Positions 8,735-17,362 of a stretch of 64,000 nt of DNA are shown here, piece by piece. The DNA is from Eubacterium multiforme (lineage in GTDB: Bacteria; Bacillota; Clostridia; Clostridiales; Clostridiaceae), in contig NZ_JAUSUF010000010.1 of NCBI RefSeq assembly GCF_030813415.1, positions 1 through 64,000 of the forward strand, given 5' to 3'. How positions within the stretch are numbered: position 1 is the stretch's first letter; the number at the start of each line of letters is the position of its first letter. The notes under the pieces are model-generated. The model made no database searches. It had not been told where the DNA came from and saw only the letters and a list, made by a program, of their open reading frames with translations. Position numbers and translations under genes: made by a program.

Positions 8735-9085
8735 ATGACTAAAATACATAAAAATAATCACTCATCTCCAGTTGTATCTATTACTTCTACCACTATTGAA
8801 TTACTTGAATATATAAAAGAAACTATTGGATTTGGTAAAATAATAAAAAAGACTAATTATAATATAGAAAAACATAAAAATTGCTATACATTTGTTGTTA
8901 ATTATAATAATGCTATTAGCTTACTTGAAGATATTTATCCATATTTAGTTATAAAATCAAAAAGTAAAAGAGCTAAGATGATAATTGAAGATTATAAAAA
9001 TTTAACTCCTAGAAATAGTAGATATTCTGATAATCTTTTAAAAGAAAAATATGAATTTTACAGAAAATTTAGAAAAATAAAATAA
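8735..9085 (+). pseudogene. Truncated LAGLIDADG-like homing endonuclease remnant
   Basis: An open frame of 116 codons. The string PVVSITSTTIELLEYIKE followed by GFGKI resembles the middle of intron-type LAGLIDADG endonucleases (a substrate-contacting strand, then LL..IK...G.GKI). The tail YPYLVIKSKSKRAKMII and a TPRN motif fit the C-terminal part. The catalytic LAGLIDADG helix that should precede it is absent: an in-frame stop occurs at 8717. Another frame just upstream reads GCTQLIEISKND, which could be a frame-shifted piece of the lost N-terminus. No good ribosome site precedes the ATG. It lies opposite the 3' end of ssrA, 30 bases away. The family call is from pattern memory only. Confidence 0.5.
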
Positions 9086-9110
9086 AGCCCACATAATTGT
9101 GAGCTTATTT
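9081..9110 (-). terminator. ssrA terminator
   Basis: On the minus strand GCTCAC pairs with GTGGGC around AATTAT, extended by AATAA/TTTATT, then a T-rich tail. It lies immediately beyond the CCA end of the tmRNA. Confidence 0.75.
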
Positions 9111-9115
9111 TTCTA

Positions 9116-9476
9116 TGGTGGAGGCGACGGGTGTCGAACCCGTGTCCGAAAGTAGATCCGTCTAGCTTTCTACGAGCGTAGTCTGCATATTAAATTTCGC
9201 TTACAAGAGTGCCTACAGACAGGCGCCTTGCTTGCTAGCTTCATAAGTTCCGTTCCTAGCTCAAAGCTTTGCTAGGCTCGGTTCCCCACTAATTATGACA
9301 CCAGGATCCTAAGCCGTGGGCAACCTAGGGCTGATGAGTAGCTTATATTAAGCTGCTAATGCAAAATTATTATCTTCTGCGTTTATCTTTAATGCATACT
9401 TTATTATCGAGGCACCATGCTTCCCTCGGCCCGCTTACCAAACCTCACTTACCCCCGTCGAAGCCAAAACGCCCCC
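9116..9476 (-). ncRNA. ssrA: Transfer-messenger RNA (tmRNA)
   Basis: A one-piece tmRNA of about 361 bases that rescues stalled ribosomes. The 3' end is the tRNA-like acceptor with an encoded CCA (TGGTGGAGGCGACGGG on the plus strand) and a T-loop region GGGTGTCGAACCC. The 5' end begins GGGGGCG on the minus strand and pairs with the acceptor. The tag frame at 9380-9351 starts with GCA and reads AEDNNFALAA, then TAA; the ALAA end is the protease degron. Its partner smpB is 12 kb away on the same strand. A consensus promoter lies upstream and a terminator directly after it. Confidence 0.97.
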
Positions 9477-9539
9477 ATGTTAGTAAATTTAGTTTTGTAA
9501 AACGCAAATAAACAATATTTAATTTTATTTCGTGTTTTA

Positions 9540-9568
9540 ATTATATAGCACATAAACTTCACTGTCAA
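9540..9568 (-). promoter_or_regulatory. ssrA promoter
   Basis: TTGACA (9568-9563) and TATAAT (9545-9540) on the minus strand are separated by exactly 17 bases, a perfect housekeeping promoter. Transcription would begin near 9533, leaving a leader of about 57 bases to be trimmed before the mature 5' end. Confidence 0.85.
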
Positions 9569-9750
9569 CTTAACGAATTTATAAAACTATTTCACATTAT
9601 GGCAAGTTTTTTATAACTTATAAAAACTTTTAAAATTAACTTTTTTCTGCTAATTATTTTGAAATAATAGAATCTCTCTAAATATTAATTAAATATAAAG
9701 GCCTATCGAAAATCAACACTTCCTAAAATATAATCTTTTATTTTAAATAA
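9569..9750. other. Gap upstream of ssrA promoter
   Basis: AT-rich sequence between the ssrA promoter and the amidase terminator. I see no gene or further element in it. Confidence 0.6.
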
Positions 9751-9797
9751 AGACTGTTGCAAGTTTTAATACTAATTATTATCTATTACAACAGTCT
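9751..9797 (-). terminator. Terminator of the amidase gene
   Basis: GACTGTTG (9752-9759) pairs with CAACAGTC (9789-9796) around a long AT-rich loop. On the minus strand it follows the amidase stop by 13 bases. Confidence 0.65.
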
Positions 9798-9809
9798 CAT
9801 TATAAAAAT

Positions 9810-11528
9810 TTAAAATCTTATATAATCTGCTGATACATATCCATAGCCATTTTTATATTTAATTTTATGCCAGCCTTTTGATGTTGATACTATTTCTACC
9901 TTACTTCCTCTTTTTAAACTTCCTATAATAGAATTTTTTGTTGAAGGACCTTTTCTTATATTTAAACTGCTTGCTGTTACTTTTCCTATTTTATTATTTG
10001 AAGATGGTTTATTTGAACTTGAACTATTATTTGTTTTCACATAATCTGCTGACACATAAGCATATCCACCTTTATATTTAATCTTATGCCAACCCTTTGA
10101 TGTTGATACTATTTCTACTTTACTACCTCTTTTTAAACTTCCCTTTATTGATCCTTTTGTTGAAGCACTGCTTCTTACATTTAAGCTACTTGCTATTACT
10201 GTTCCTGACTTTATTATAGTTTCTGGTTTTTCTTGTGGCTTATTATTTGAACTATTTCCAGAATTATTATTAGAATTATTTATTTTCACATAATCTGCTG
10301 ATACATATCCATAACTATTTTTATATTTAATTTTATGCCAGCCCTTTGTGCTTGATAGGATTTCTACTTTACTTCCCCTTTTTAAGCTTCCCTTTATTGA
10401 ATTTTTTGTTGATGGTCCACTTCTTACATTTAAACTACTTGCTGTTACTGTTCCTGACTTTGTTACATTTTCTGGTTTTTCCTGTGGCTTTTCTTCTGGT
10501 TTATTATTGGGTTTATTATCTGGCTTTTCTTCTGGTTTGTTATTTGAATCATTATCAGGACTATCCTCTGGAACATTAGTATCTTCATTTAACTTTATAT
10601 TATCTTTTAAATATTTTTCTATTCCATCTGCAACTGCCTTTGCAAGTTTATCTTGATACTTATCATCCTTTAATTTTGCTGACTCAGTTTTATTTGATAT
10701 AAACCCACCTTCAAATAAAGAAGATGGCATTTCACTTTCTCTAAGAACTGCAAAATTTGCATTTTTAACTCCCCTATTATATGCACCAGTTTCTTTTATT
10801 GAATTATTTTGAATATTATCACTTAATGGTTTATGCTTTGATTTATTTTTATGATAATAAGTTTCTATTCCATGTGCTGACCCTGAAGTAAAGGAATTTA
10901 TATGATTAGATACTAAAAGATCTGCCCCATATTCATTTGCCATTTTAGATCTATCAATTAAAGATATATACTCATCTGAACTTCTGCTCATTTTAACTTC
11001 TATCCCTTTATCTTCTAGTCTTTTTTGTATTTTTAGTCCTATTTTAAGATTTAATTCATCTTCCTTAAGTCCAAAAGCTGAACTTCCATCATCATGTCCA
11101 CCATGTCCTGGATCTATAAATACTTTGTAATAATTTCTATCTACTTTATTATTTTTTAAATAATATTTTTCTTTACTATTTGAAACATAAACTTCTATTA
11201 CATGAAGCTTGTCCCCATTCTTTTTACTTAAATAAACTGTTCCTTCTTTTTTAGGAATAACTATACCATCCTTAATATCTACTGTATATTTATTTGACAT
11301 TTTAAAGTCTCTATATTTTGATAAATCTAATGTTTCTCCAAATTTTAAAGATACACCATTTTCAACTATAACCTTTTCTCTATCATACCCATTTATTACT
11401 GATAAAAATTGATTTTCTAAACCTACCTTTGAATCTGCGTCTGTTATTTTACCTCCAATAGGTATTAATGATATAGCTAACATAAATAAAGTTGTTTTAA
11501 TTATTCTCTTTAACTTTTCCCTCTTCAA
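9810..11528 (-). CDS. Secreted N-acetylmuramoyl-L-alanine amidase with three SH3b domains
   Basis: An exported autolysin of 572 residues. An N-terminal hydrophobic signal segment (residues about 8-26) is followed by a region without recognised domain. An Amidase_3 zinc hydrolase domain follows (about 136-312): zinc ligands in DPGHGG and SNHINS, a Glu in DELNLKI and the catalytic Glu in LFEGGF. A Pro/Asp/Lys/Asn-rich linker (about 315-352) leads to three bacterial SH3 domains, each with ASSLN.R.. and KGWHKIKY...YVSADY, which bind cell-wall peptide. It cleaves the amide between muramic acid and L-alanine. The start is a TTG with AGGTGGG six bases before. It is monocistronic. Confidence 0.92.
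   Translation of the reverse strand: MKREKLKRIIKTTLFMLAISLIPIGGKITDADSKVGLENQFLSVINGYDREKVIVENGVSLKFGETLDLSKYRDFKMSNKYTVDIKDGIVIPKKEGTVYLSKKNGDKLHVIEVYVSNSKEKYYLKNNKVDRNYYKVFIDPGHGGHDDGSSAFGLKEDELNLKIGLKIQKRLEDKGIEVKMSRSSDEYISLIDRSKMANEYGADLLVSNHINSFTSGSAHGIETYYHKNKSKHKPLSDNIQNNSIKETGAYNRGVKNANFAVLRESEMPSSLFEGGFISNKTESAKLKDDKYQDKLAKAVADGIEKYLKDNIKLNEDTNVPEDSPDNDSNNKPEEKPDNKPNNKPEEKPQEKPENVTKSGTVTASSLNVRSGPSTKNSIKGSLKRGSKVEILSSTKGWHKIKYKNSYGYVSADYVKINNSNNNSGNSSNNKPQEKPETIIKSGTVIASSLNVRSSASTKGSIKGSLKRGSKVEIVSTSKGWHKIKYKGGYAYVSADYVKTNNSSSSNKPSSNNKIGKVTASSLNIRKGPSTKNSIIGSLKRGSKVEIVSTSKGWHKIKYKNGYGYVSADYIRF
9816..10462 (-). repeat. Three tandem SH3b-coding repeats
   Basis: Near-identical coding repeats of about 176 bases lie at about 9816-9991, 10036-10211 and 10287-10462, separated by Asn/Ser-rich spacers. 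The DNA similarity is high enough (for example ATAATCTGCTGA.ACATA at the start of each) to allow recombination that changes repeat number. Confidence 0.8.
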
Positions 11529-11788
11529 TTAAATCCCACCTTTAAATATATATTTATTTACATTGTTCATATTTTAGTAACAATTTTATTATAATTTAAT
11601 CTTTATTTTTATTCAATATTTTACAATTAATTTGTAATATTTGTATACATATCAAAATTTTTTAACTCTTAATTACTCTACCTAAAATGAAAAGTTACCT
11701 AAAATATAAACAAATAATAATAGAATTTATTAAAACTGATACTCTATTAACCTTATAAAAAGATTTTAATAAAATATCAGCCTTTAAT

Positions 11789-12337
11789 TTATGCAGTTAC
11801 TCTTCTCATAGAAGAACTTATTATTTTAAAGAGCATTGAACCTGCAACTAAATTTATAGCTACTGCTGGAATAACTACTACTACAAATAATGAAGTAAAT
11901 CCTGCTGGAAGTCCAACTAAAATACTTGCAGATAACAAAAATGTTACCCCACTAATTAATGTTCCTACTGGAAACACTATTATACTTTCCACCATCCTTC
12001 TTTTATTTTCAGCCATACTTTTTAAAACTTTAAGTTTATTAATAAAAATCAAAATTAAAAATACTAAATTTACAGTAATAATTTTATCTATCATATTAGG
12101 AAGTTGCCCCCCTGGAAACTTTGTTGTCATACCTGTAAATATTCCAGTTATTATTCCTGCAATTAAAGATGTCTTATAATCTCCCCTATTTAAAATCATA
12201 ATTATAAATAACATTACAAGAGCAAAATCTGGCTGCATAGGTAATCCAAGTGCTGGGGTAATTTGATGAAGTATTGCTCCAATTCCAAGTAATAAGGCAT
12301 TAATTATCATTTTTTTAGTTTTTTCATTTTTTTTCAT
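11789..12337 (-). CDS. trpP: Tryptophan transporter TrpP
   Basis: A small integral membrane protein of 182 residues with about five or six hydrophobic segments, matching the TrpP (tryptophan transporter) family in size. It carries the N-terminal pattern ALLLGIGAILHQITP.LGLPMQPD. The specific call is strongly supported by the leader: a T-box whose specifier codon is UGG (Trp), so expression should rise when uncharged tRNA-Trp accumulates. It stands alone with a good ribosome site (AAAGGAGAAG). In Bacillus, trpP is instead controlled by TRAP. Confidence 0.93.
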   Translation of the reverse strand: MKKNEKTKKMIINALLLGIGAILHQITPALGLPMQPDFALVMLFIIMILNRGDYKTSLIAGIITGIFTGMTTKFPGGQLPNMIDKIITVNLVFLILIFINKLKVLKSMAENKRRMVESIIVFPVGTLISGVTFLLSASILVGLPAGFTSLFVVVVIPAVAINLVAGSMLFKIISSSMRRVTA

Positions 12338-12437
12338 AATATCTTCTCCTTTAAAATAATTATTATTTTTTTGCCACTCTCCTAAACTTTCATCATTTCA
12401 TAACACTTTGATCACCTCCTTTAATTTAATAAAAAAA

Positions 12438-12720
12438 CCGTCCTATGCTAAAAACATAGGACGGATAAATATTCCGCGTTGCCACCTAAATTGTGTTTAA
12501 TATATGTATAAAATTAAACACCACCTTAATTTCAAGTACTAACATACTCTATCTGCTATAAGGTGCAGCCCACCATAAATGCTACTTTCTAAAATTAGAT
12601 TTCGTTTTATTCCTCTAAGGTCCATTCACTAAATCTCTTCTTGCTAGGATTTCACCACCCCTAACTCTCTTTATTAAAGCTTAATTTAACTACTCTTCCT
12701 TTTCACTGGATTATCATTAT
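12438..12720 (-). promoter_or_regulatory. T-box riboswitch, tryptophan specific
   Basis: Read on the minus strand the leader contains stem I with AGAGAGTTAGGGGTGG, a specifier loop AGTGAA-TGG-ACC (TGG at 12624-12622, Trp), and the T-box GGTGGCAACGCGG (about 12484-12472). A terminator follows: CCGTCCTATG paired with CATAGGACGG (12438-12464) plus a T-run. Uncharged tRNA-Trp would pair with the specifier and T-box bulge and disrupt the terminator, allowing trpP transcription. Confidence 0.95.
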
Positions 12721-12828
12721 TAAATTCTCTTATAATATATAATATCAGATTATCAGTTTTTTGTAACCTATTTTATGGATTTATTTTAAATTATATTAAA
12801 AATAAACACTTATACAAAATACAAAGAT

Positions 12829-14697
12829 TTAAATTTTTGCATATTTTAATATATTTAAAACTGATTCGTAGAAGAAATTTACATAGTCATGCTTGTCTTC
12901 TTCTTTAAGTTCCTTTTTAACCGCTTCTACCATAGGTACATCATCTGTAATTATGTTGTCTACCCCTAAGTAAATCATCTTTTCTGCAAGTTCTTCATTA
13001 TTTATAGTAAAGACATGAACTTCCTTTCCTAAGGCATGAAGAGCATAAACTGTTTTTGAATTTACAAGGGAGGATTCTAAACTAAAGAAATCTACATTAA
13101 GTTTTTCAAATTCTCCTATAGCTGCAATTACAATATATCCAACCTTTAATTTTGGATTAATATTTTTCATTTCTTGAAGGGCTTCAAAATTATTTGATGA
13201 TATTACAACTTCATCTTCCATATCATATTTTTTAATTATATCATTAACATTTTTAACTAAAGGATCATCATTACCCTTTGGCTTAAGTTCAATATTTATT
13301 TTAATTTTTCCCTTTGCTTCCTTTAATACCTCATCTAAAGTTGGAACTTTTTCACCTTTATACTTTGTAGAATGAAATGAACCATTATCAAGTTTTTTAA
13401 TTTGATCTAATGTTAACTCTCTAACTGTTTTATTTACTCCTGCTGTCCTTTTAAATGTTCCATCATGAAGAAGTATTGTTTTATTATCCTTTGTAGTCTG
13501 CACATCAATTTCAGCAAAATTAGCTCCTTCTTTCTCTGCAAGCTTTATAGCTGATAATGTATTTTCTGGTGCTTTTACACTTGATCCTCTATGGGCAGTT
13601 ACAGCTACTTCATCATTAATTACTCTATGAAATACTACTCCATATCCAACAGTACCACTAAATATTGCAAATGCCAAAGTTAATATAACTACAAATATGT
13701 TAGAATATTTCTTAGATATTTTATATAAAACATTTTTCTTATAATCTTCATAAGACTTAAATTCTCTTTCTTTTACATTATTTTCCCTTAAATCATAATA
13801 AAGTTCTACTAAAAATGAAACAAAAAGTGGTGTTGATATAATAGATACTAATACAAATATTATATAAAATACTATTAAAAGACCACCTAAAAATATTTTA
13901 CTTGCAAAAGATGTAGCCCCTAACACATAATCACCAACGAAAAAGCCAATTCCCATAATTAATATCATTAAAATTAAAGCCATTAAAGACATTACAACTG
14001 CCCAAAGTGCTATAGCTCTAAATAACTTCCATCTATTTTTCTTATATATAACATAACTCTTTTTTACAGCATCTTTGCCTTTTACCTTTTCTATAACTAC
14101 TATTGGAATAGATAAAATCCATCTAAATAATAAAATGGCTAATCCAATTATTATTAATCCATATAAAATTTTCCCGCCTATAGTTTTTGAAAGCTCTATT
14201 GTTATAAATGGAGGAATTGAATAATCTTTAATTAATGAACTACAGAGTCCTATTCCTGTTAAAGGTCCTATTACACCTGTAATTATTATAAGTGGAATTA
14301 TCCCCCTATTTAATGTATCTTTTAATATTCCTATTACATTAAATATTCCATCTATAGCCTTAATTTTTTCACCTCTATGAGATTTTGCTCCTATGTATGT
14401 TAAAACCCCTATCTCTATAAATATAGTACAAAAGGCCATAATTAATAATATTAATATGCATATTATTCCTTGAAAACTTAATCCAAATTTTATGAAATCC
14501 TTATTTGTAAGTGTAAATAATCCTTCAGTTCCTATAAAGTATTTAAATATTAAATATAATATTGGAACAAATATAAAGGCTGTTAAAATCCTATAACACA
14601 TTTCAAAATAAGTACATGCAAAAAAATTAAATTTAAAATTATTAAAGGTCTTCTTAATTAGAGAAAGAATTCCTTTATTTTTATATTTACTTTTCAA
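12829..14697 (-). CDS. Membrane-anchored glycerophosphodiester phosphodiesterase
   Basis: A protein of 622 residues. Residues about 1-345 form a multi-helix membrane domain of the type attached to glycerophosphodiesterases in Firmicutes, and residues about 365-605 the GDPD TIM barrel. Catalytic motifs are VTAHRGSSVKAPENT (His-Arg and Glu-Asn), AEIDVQTTKDN (metal-binding E-D) and LLHDGTFKRT (catalytic His-Asp). It hydrolyses glycerophosphodiesters, perhaps from lipid or teichoic acid turnover, to glycerol-3-phosphate and an alcohol. The start is TTG with an AGGGGGAAG ribosome site. It appears to be transcribed alone. Confidence 0.92.
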   Translation of the reverse strand: MKSKYKNKGILSLIKKTFNNFKFNFFACTYFEMCYRILTAFIFVPILYLIFKYFIGTEGLFTLTNKDFIKFGLSFQGIICILILLIMAFCTIFIEIGVLTYIGAKSHRGEKIKAIDGIFNVIGILKDTLNRGIIPLIIITGVIGPLTGIGLCSSLIKDYSIPPFITIELSKTIGGKILYGLIIIGLAILLFRWILSIPIVVIEKVKGKDAVKKSYVIYKKNRWKLFRAIALWAVVMSLMALILMILIMGIGFFVGDYVLGATSFASKIFLGGLLIVFYIIFVLVSIISTPLFVSFLVELYYDLRENNVKEREFKSYEDYKKNVLYKISKKYSNIFVVILTLAFAIFSGTVGYGVVFHRVINDEVAVTAHRGSSVKAPENTLSAIKLAEKEGANFAEIDVQTTKDNKTILLHDGTFKRTAGVNKTVRELTLDQIKKLDNGSFHSTKYKGEKVPTLDEVLKEAKGKIKINIELKPKGNDDPLVKNVNDIIKKYDMEDEVVISSNNFEALQEMKNINPKLKVGYIVIAAIGEFEKLNVDFFSLESSLVNSKTVYALHALGKEVHVFTINNEELAEKMIYLGVDNIITDDVPMVEAVKKELKEEDKHDYVNFFYESVLNILKYAKI

Positions 14698-14765
14698 TAT
14701 TCTTCCCCCTTTACTTTAATTTTATTATCCTACTAATTTATTAGAAAATCCATTTTCATATAAAA

Positions 14766-14799
14766 AAGACTATTAGAAAATTACTTTCTAATAGTCTTT
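14766..14799 (-). terminator. Terminator of the EamA transporter gene
   Basis: AAAGACTATTAGAAA pairs with TTTCTAATAGTCTTT around five bases, 19 bases past the stop at 14818. The A-run and T-run flanks could allow use in either direction. Confidence 0.8.
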
Positions 14800-14817
14800 A
14801 ACTCATTTATTATATAT

Positions 14818-15708
14818 TTAATCTGATGTTCTTGCAAGCCATATTGCAGCTATAACAATTAATAATCCTCCAATTAGCTGAAGTCCTGTTAATGTTTCTC
14901 CATAAACTAAGTATGCAAATAAACTTCCAAGTACTGGCTCAAGTGCAACAAGTACTGATGCAACTCCTGTTTCTATATAATCTGTTGCTTTAACATAAGA
15001 AATATTTGCTATAAATGTGCTTAATACACCTATTGATAAAATATTAAGTATTACAAATATTGGTGATGCACTAGAAGTTATTGCATTGTCTATTCCAGTA
15101 AAGTTTGTGAAAAATGCTAAAACTATTGTACTTGCTATAAATCCATATATTAACATACTATCCTTAGTATATTTTCCCTCAAAAAATCTTGGTATTACAA
15201 GTTGAAGTGCAAATAAAACTCCTGTTGAAAGACCAACTAATAATCCAGTTATATCAAGATTTTCAAATCCAACTCCAAATATATTTGAAATTAAAAGACA
15301 ACCTGTTATTGCAAGGGCAATTACAATTGCTTTCTTTCCTGTTATTTTTTCTTTAAAGAATATTGCATTAAATATTGTTACCCAAATTGGATTTGTAAAC
15401 ATAAGAACAGTTGCAACAGCAATTGGTACTCTCTCTACTGCAATGTTAAATGTAGTAAAGGATAATCCAAAAGTTACAACTCCATAAATACCACTTATTA
15501 TAATTCCTTTTAAATCCACCTTAAAGGCATTTCTGTTAAAAATAAATAAAAATATACCAAATCCTATTGCAGCTATTAAGCATCTAAAAAATGATATACT
15601 CATTGAATCAATGCCTGCATTAGCTAATGTTCTACTAGTTACTCCCATCATTCCCCAGAATAATGTTGCAATTAATACAAGTATAATTCCTTTTTTCTTA
15701 TTGTTCAT
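14818..15708 (-). CDS. EamA/DMT-family transporter
   Basis: A polytopic membrane protein of about 296 residues made of two tandem EamA repeats, ten predicted helices. Each repeat ends with a patch near ERVPIAVATVLMFTNP or ETGVASVLVALEPVLGSL, the drug/metabolite transporter signature. I place the start at ATG 15708 (MNNKKKG) because GGAAGGAG lies just before it; a longer frame from 15732 overlaps that ribosome site. Substrate unknown. A different, only distantly similar EamA protein is encoded on the plus strand at 47389. Confidence 0.88.
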   Translation of the reverse strand: MNNKKKGIILVLIATLFWGMMGVTSRTLANAGIDSMSISFFRCLIAAIGFGIFLFIFNRNAFKVDLKGIIISGIYGVVTFGLSFTTFNIAVERVPIAVATVLMFTNPIWVTIFNAIFFKEKITGKKAIVIALAITGCLLISNIFGVGFENLDITGLLVGLSTGVLFALQLVIPRFFEGKYTKDSMLIYGFIASTIVLAFFTNFTGIDNAITSSASPIFVILNILSIGVLSTFIANISYVKATDYIETGVASVLVALEPVLGSLFAYLVYGETLTGLQLIGGLLIVIAAIWLARTSD

Positions 15709-15860
15709 TTTTTTCTCCTTCCGTAATTCCATTATGTCATTTAAAACTTGCTAAGGTTTACAAAATACTTTTATATTTTACTATAAATTCTTATGTATTT
15801 TTTTGTTTTAGAACATTGTTTACACTATGTACATATTTGTATTTCAAATAGGCAAAATAA

Positions 15861-15910
15861 AAATCCCCTATTCTATAACCAGACCGTGTACATTATAGAC
15901 AAGGGGATTT
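15861..15910 (-). terminator. Terminator after nfnB
   Basis: AAATCCCCT (15861-15869) pairs with AGGGGATTT (15902-15910), with an inner TCTATAA/TTATAGA stem, then a T-run in either direction. It ends the nfnA-nfnB operon. Confidence 0.85.
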
Positions 15911-15965
15911 TTTATTAATTTATAAACAGCATACCTTATTTAAAGTAGCCTAAATTTATTATTAA

Positions 15966-17360
15966 CTATTGTTCTTTTAAATATTCATCAATTGCTTTTG
16001 CTGCGTCTTTTCCAGCTCCCATAGCAAGTATTACTGTTGCAGCACCTGTTACTGCATCTCCACCAGCATAAACCTTTTCTCTTGTTGTTTTACCTGAATG
16101 TTCTTCTGCAATTATACATTTTCTTTTATTTGTTTCAAGTCCCTTTGTTGTTGAAGATATAAGAGGATTTGGTGATGTTCCAAGAGACATTATTACTGTA
16201 TCTACATCCATTATAAATTCTGAGCCTTCAATTTCAACTGGTCTTCTTCTTCCTGACTCATCTGCCTCTCCAAGTTCCATTCTTATACACTTCATACCTT
16301 TAACCCATCCCTTTTCATCAGTTAGAATCTCTACAGGGTTTGTTAAAAGATCAAATATTATTCCTTCTTCTTTAGCGTGATGAACTTCTTCCACTCTAGC
16401 TGGAAGTTCTTCTTCACTTCTTCTATATACAATATGAGATTCAGCTCCAAGTCTAAGGGCAGTTCTTGCAGCATCCATAGCAACATTTCCTCCACCTACA
16501 ACAGCAACTTTATTACCTGTTCTTACTGGAGTTTCATAATCATCTTTAAATGCTTTCATTAAATTAACTCTAGTTAAAAATTCGTTAGCTGATAATACTC
16601 CATTTGCATTTTCTCCTTTGATTCCCATAAATCTTGGAAGTCCTGCACCTGAACCTATAAATACAGCATCAAAATCTTCATCTTCTAATAATTCATCAAT
16701 AGTTATAGTTCTGCCTATAATCACATTAGTTTCAACTTTAACACCTAATTTTTTAATGTTTTCTATTTCACTTTTAACTACAGTATCCTTTGGAAGTCTA
16801 AATTCTGGAATACCATAAACTAAAACTCCACCAGCTTCATGAAGTGCTTCAAATATAGTTACATCATATCCCATTTTAGCTAAGTCTCCTGCACAAGTAA
16901 GTCCTGCTGGACCACTTCCTATAACAGCAACCTTTTTCCCATTACTTTCTTCTTTTGCTGAAAGGTCAACATTATGTTCTCTTCCCCAGTCAGCTACAAA
17001 TCTTTCAAGTTTTCCAATAGAAACTGGATCTCCCTTTATTCCAAGTACACACTTTCCTTCACATTGACTTTCTTGTGGACAAACTCTACCACAAACTGCT
17101 GGAAGAGCACTATACTTTGCAATAACCTTTGCTGCCTCTTCAAATTTTTCTTCTGCAACCATCTTTATAAACTCTGGTATATCTATTGATACTGGACACC
17201 CTGTAACACATCTTGGATTTTTACATTGAAGGCATCTCTTAGCTTCCCTTACAGCCTCTTCTTCATTATATCCTAAGCAAACTTCTTTAAAGTTTTTTGC
17301 TCTTTCTTTAGGGTCTTGCTCTCTAACTGGTACTCTCTTCATTCTATCTTTCATATCCAT
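15966..17360 (-). CDS. nfnB: NfnB, large subunit of electron-bifurcating transhydrogenase (GltA-like)
   Basis: A flavoprotein of 464 residues related to the glutamate synthase small subunit. The N-terminal cysteine clusters CLQCKNPRCVTGCP and CGRVCPQESQCEGKC bind two 4Fe-4S centres. Next come an FAD dinucleotide loop GSGPAGLTCAGDLAK (about residue 145) and an NADP(H) loop VVGGGNVAMDAARTALRLG (about residue 285). No glutamate synthase large subunit is adjacent; instead the gene follows nfnA with a two-base gap. That pairing identifies NADH-dependent reduced ferredoxin:NADP oxidoreductase, which couples NADPH, NAD+ and ferredoxin by flavin bifurcation in the cytoplasm. Many annotations call it gltA or gltD. 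Confidence 0.92.
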   Translation of the reverse strand: MDMKDRMKRVPVREQDPKERAKNFKEVCLGYNEEEAVREAKRCLQCKNPRCVTGCPVSIDIPEFIKMVAEEKFEEAAKVIAKYSALPAVCGRVCPQESQCEGKCVLGIKGDPVSIGKLERFVADWGREHNVDLSAKEESNGKKVAVIGSGPAGLTCAGDLAKMGYDVTIFEALHEAGGVLVYGIPEFRLPKDTVVKSEIENIKKLGVKVETNVIIGRTITIDELLEDEDFDAVFIGSGAGLPRFMGIKGENANGVLSANEFLTRVNLMKAFKDDYETPVRTGNKVAVVGGGNVAMDAARTALRLGAESHIVYRRSEEELPARVEEVHHAKEEGIIFDLLTNPVEILTDEKGWVKGMKCIRMELGEADESGRRRPVEIEGSEFIMDVDTVIMSLGTSPNPLISSTTKGLETNKRKCIIAEEHSGKTTREKVYAGGDAVTGAATVILAMGAGKDAAKAIDEYLKEQ

Positions 17361-17362
17361 AA

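Noticed and set aside
10346-10656. Two plus-strand open frames rich in Leu, Phe and Gly inside the amidase
   Set aside because: They are the antisense of the Lys/Pro/Asn-rich linker and SH3 repeats; repetitive composition keeps stops out.
15966-17360. Glutamate synthase small subunit role for the GltD-like gene
   Set aside because: No large-subunit gene nearby; tight coupling with an nfnA-type gene fits the bifurcating transhydrogenase better.
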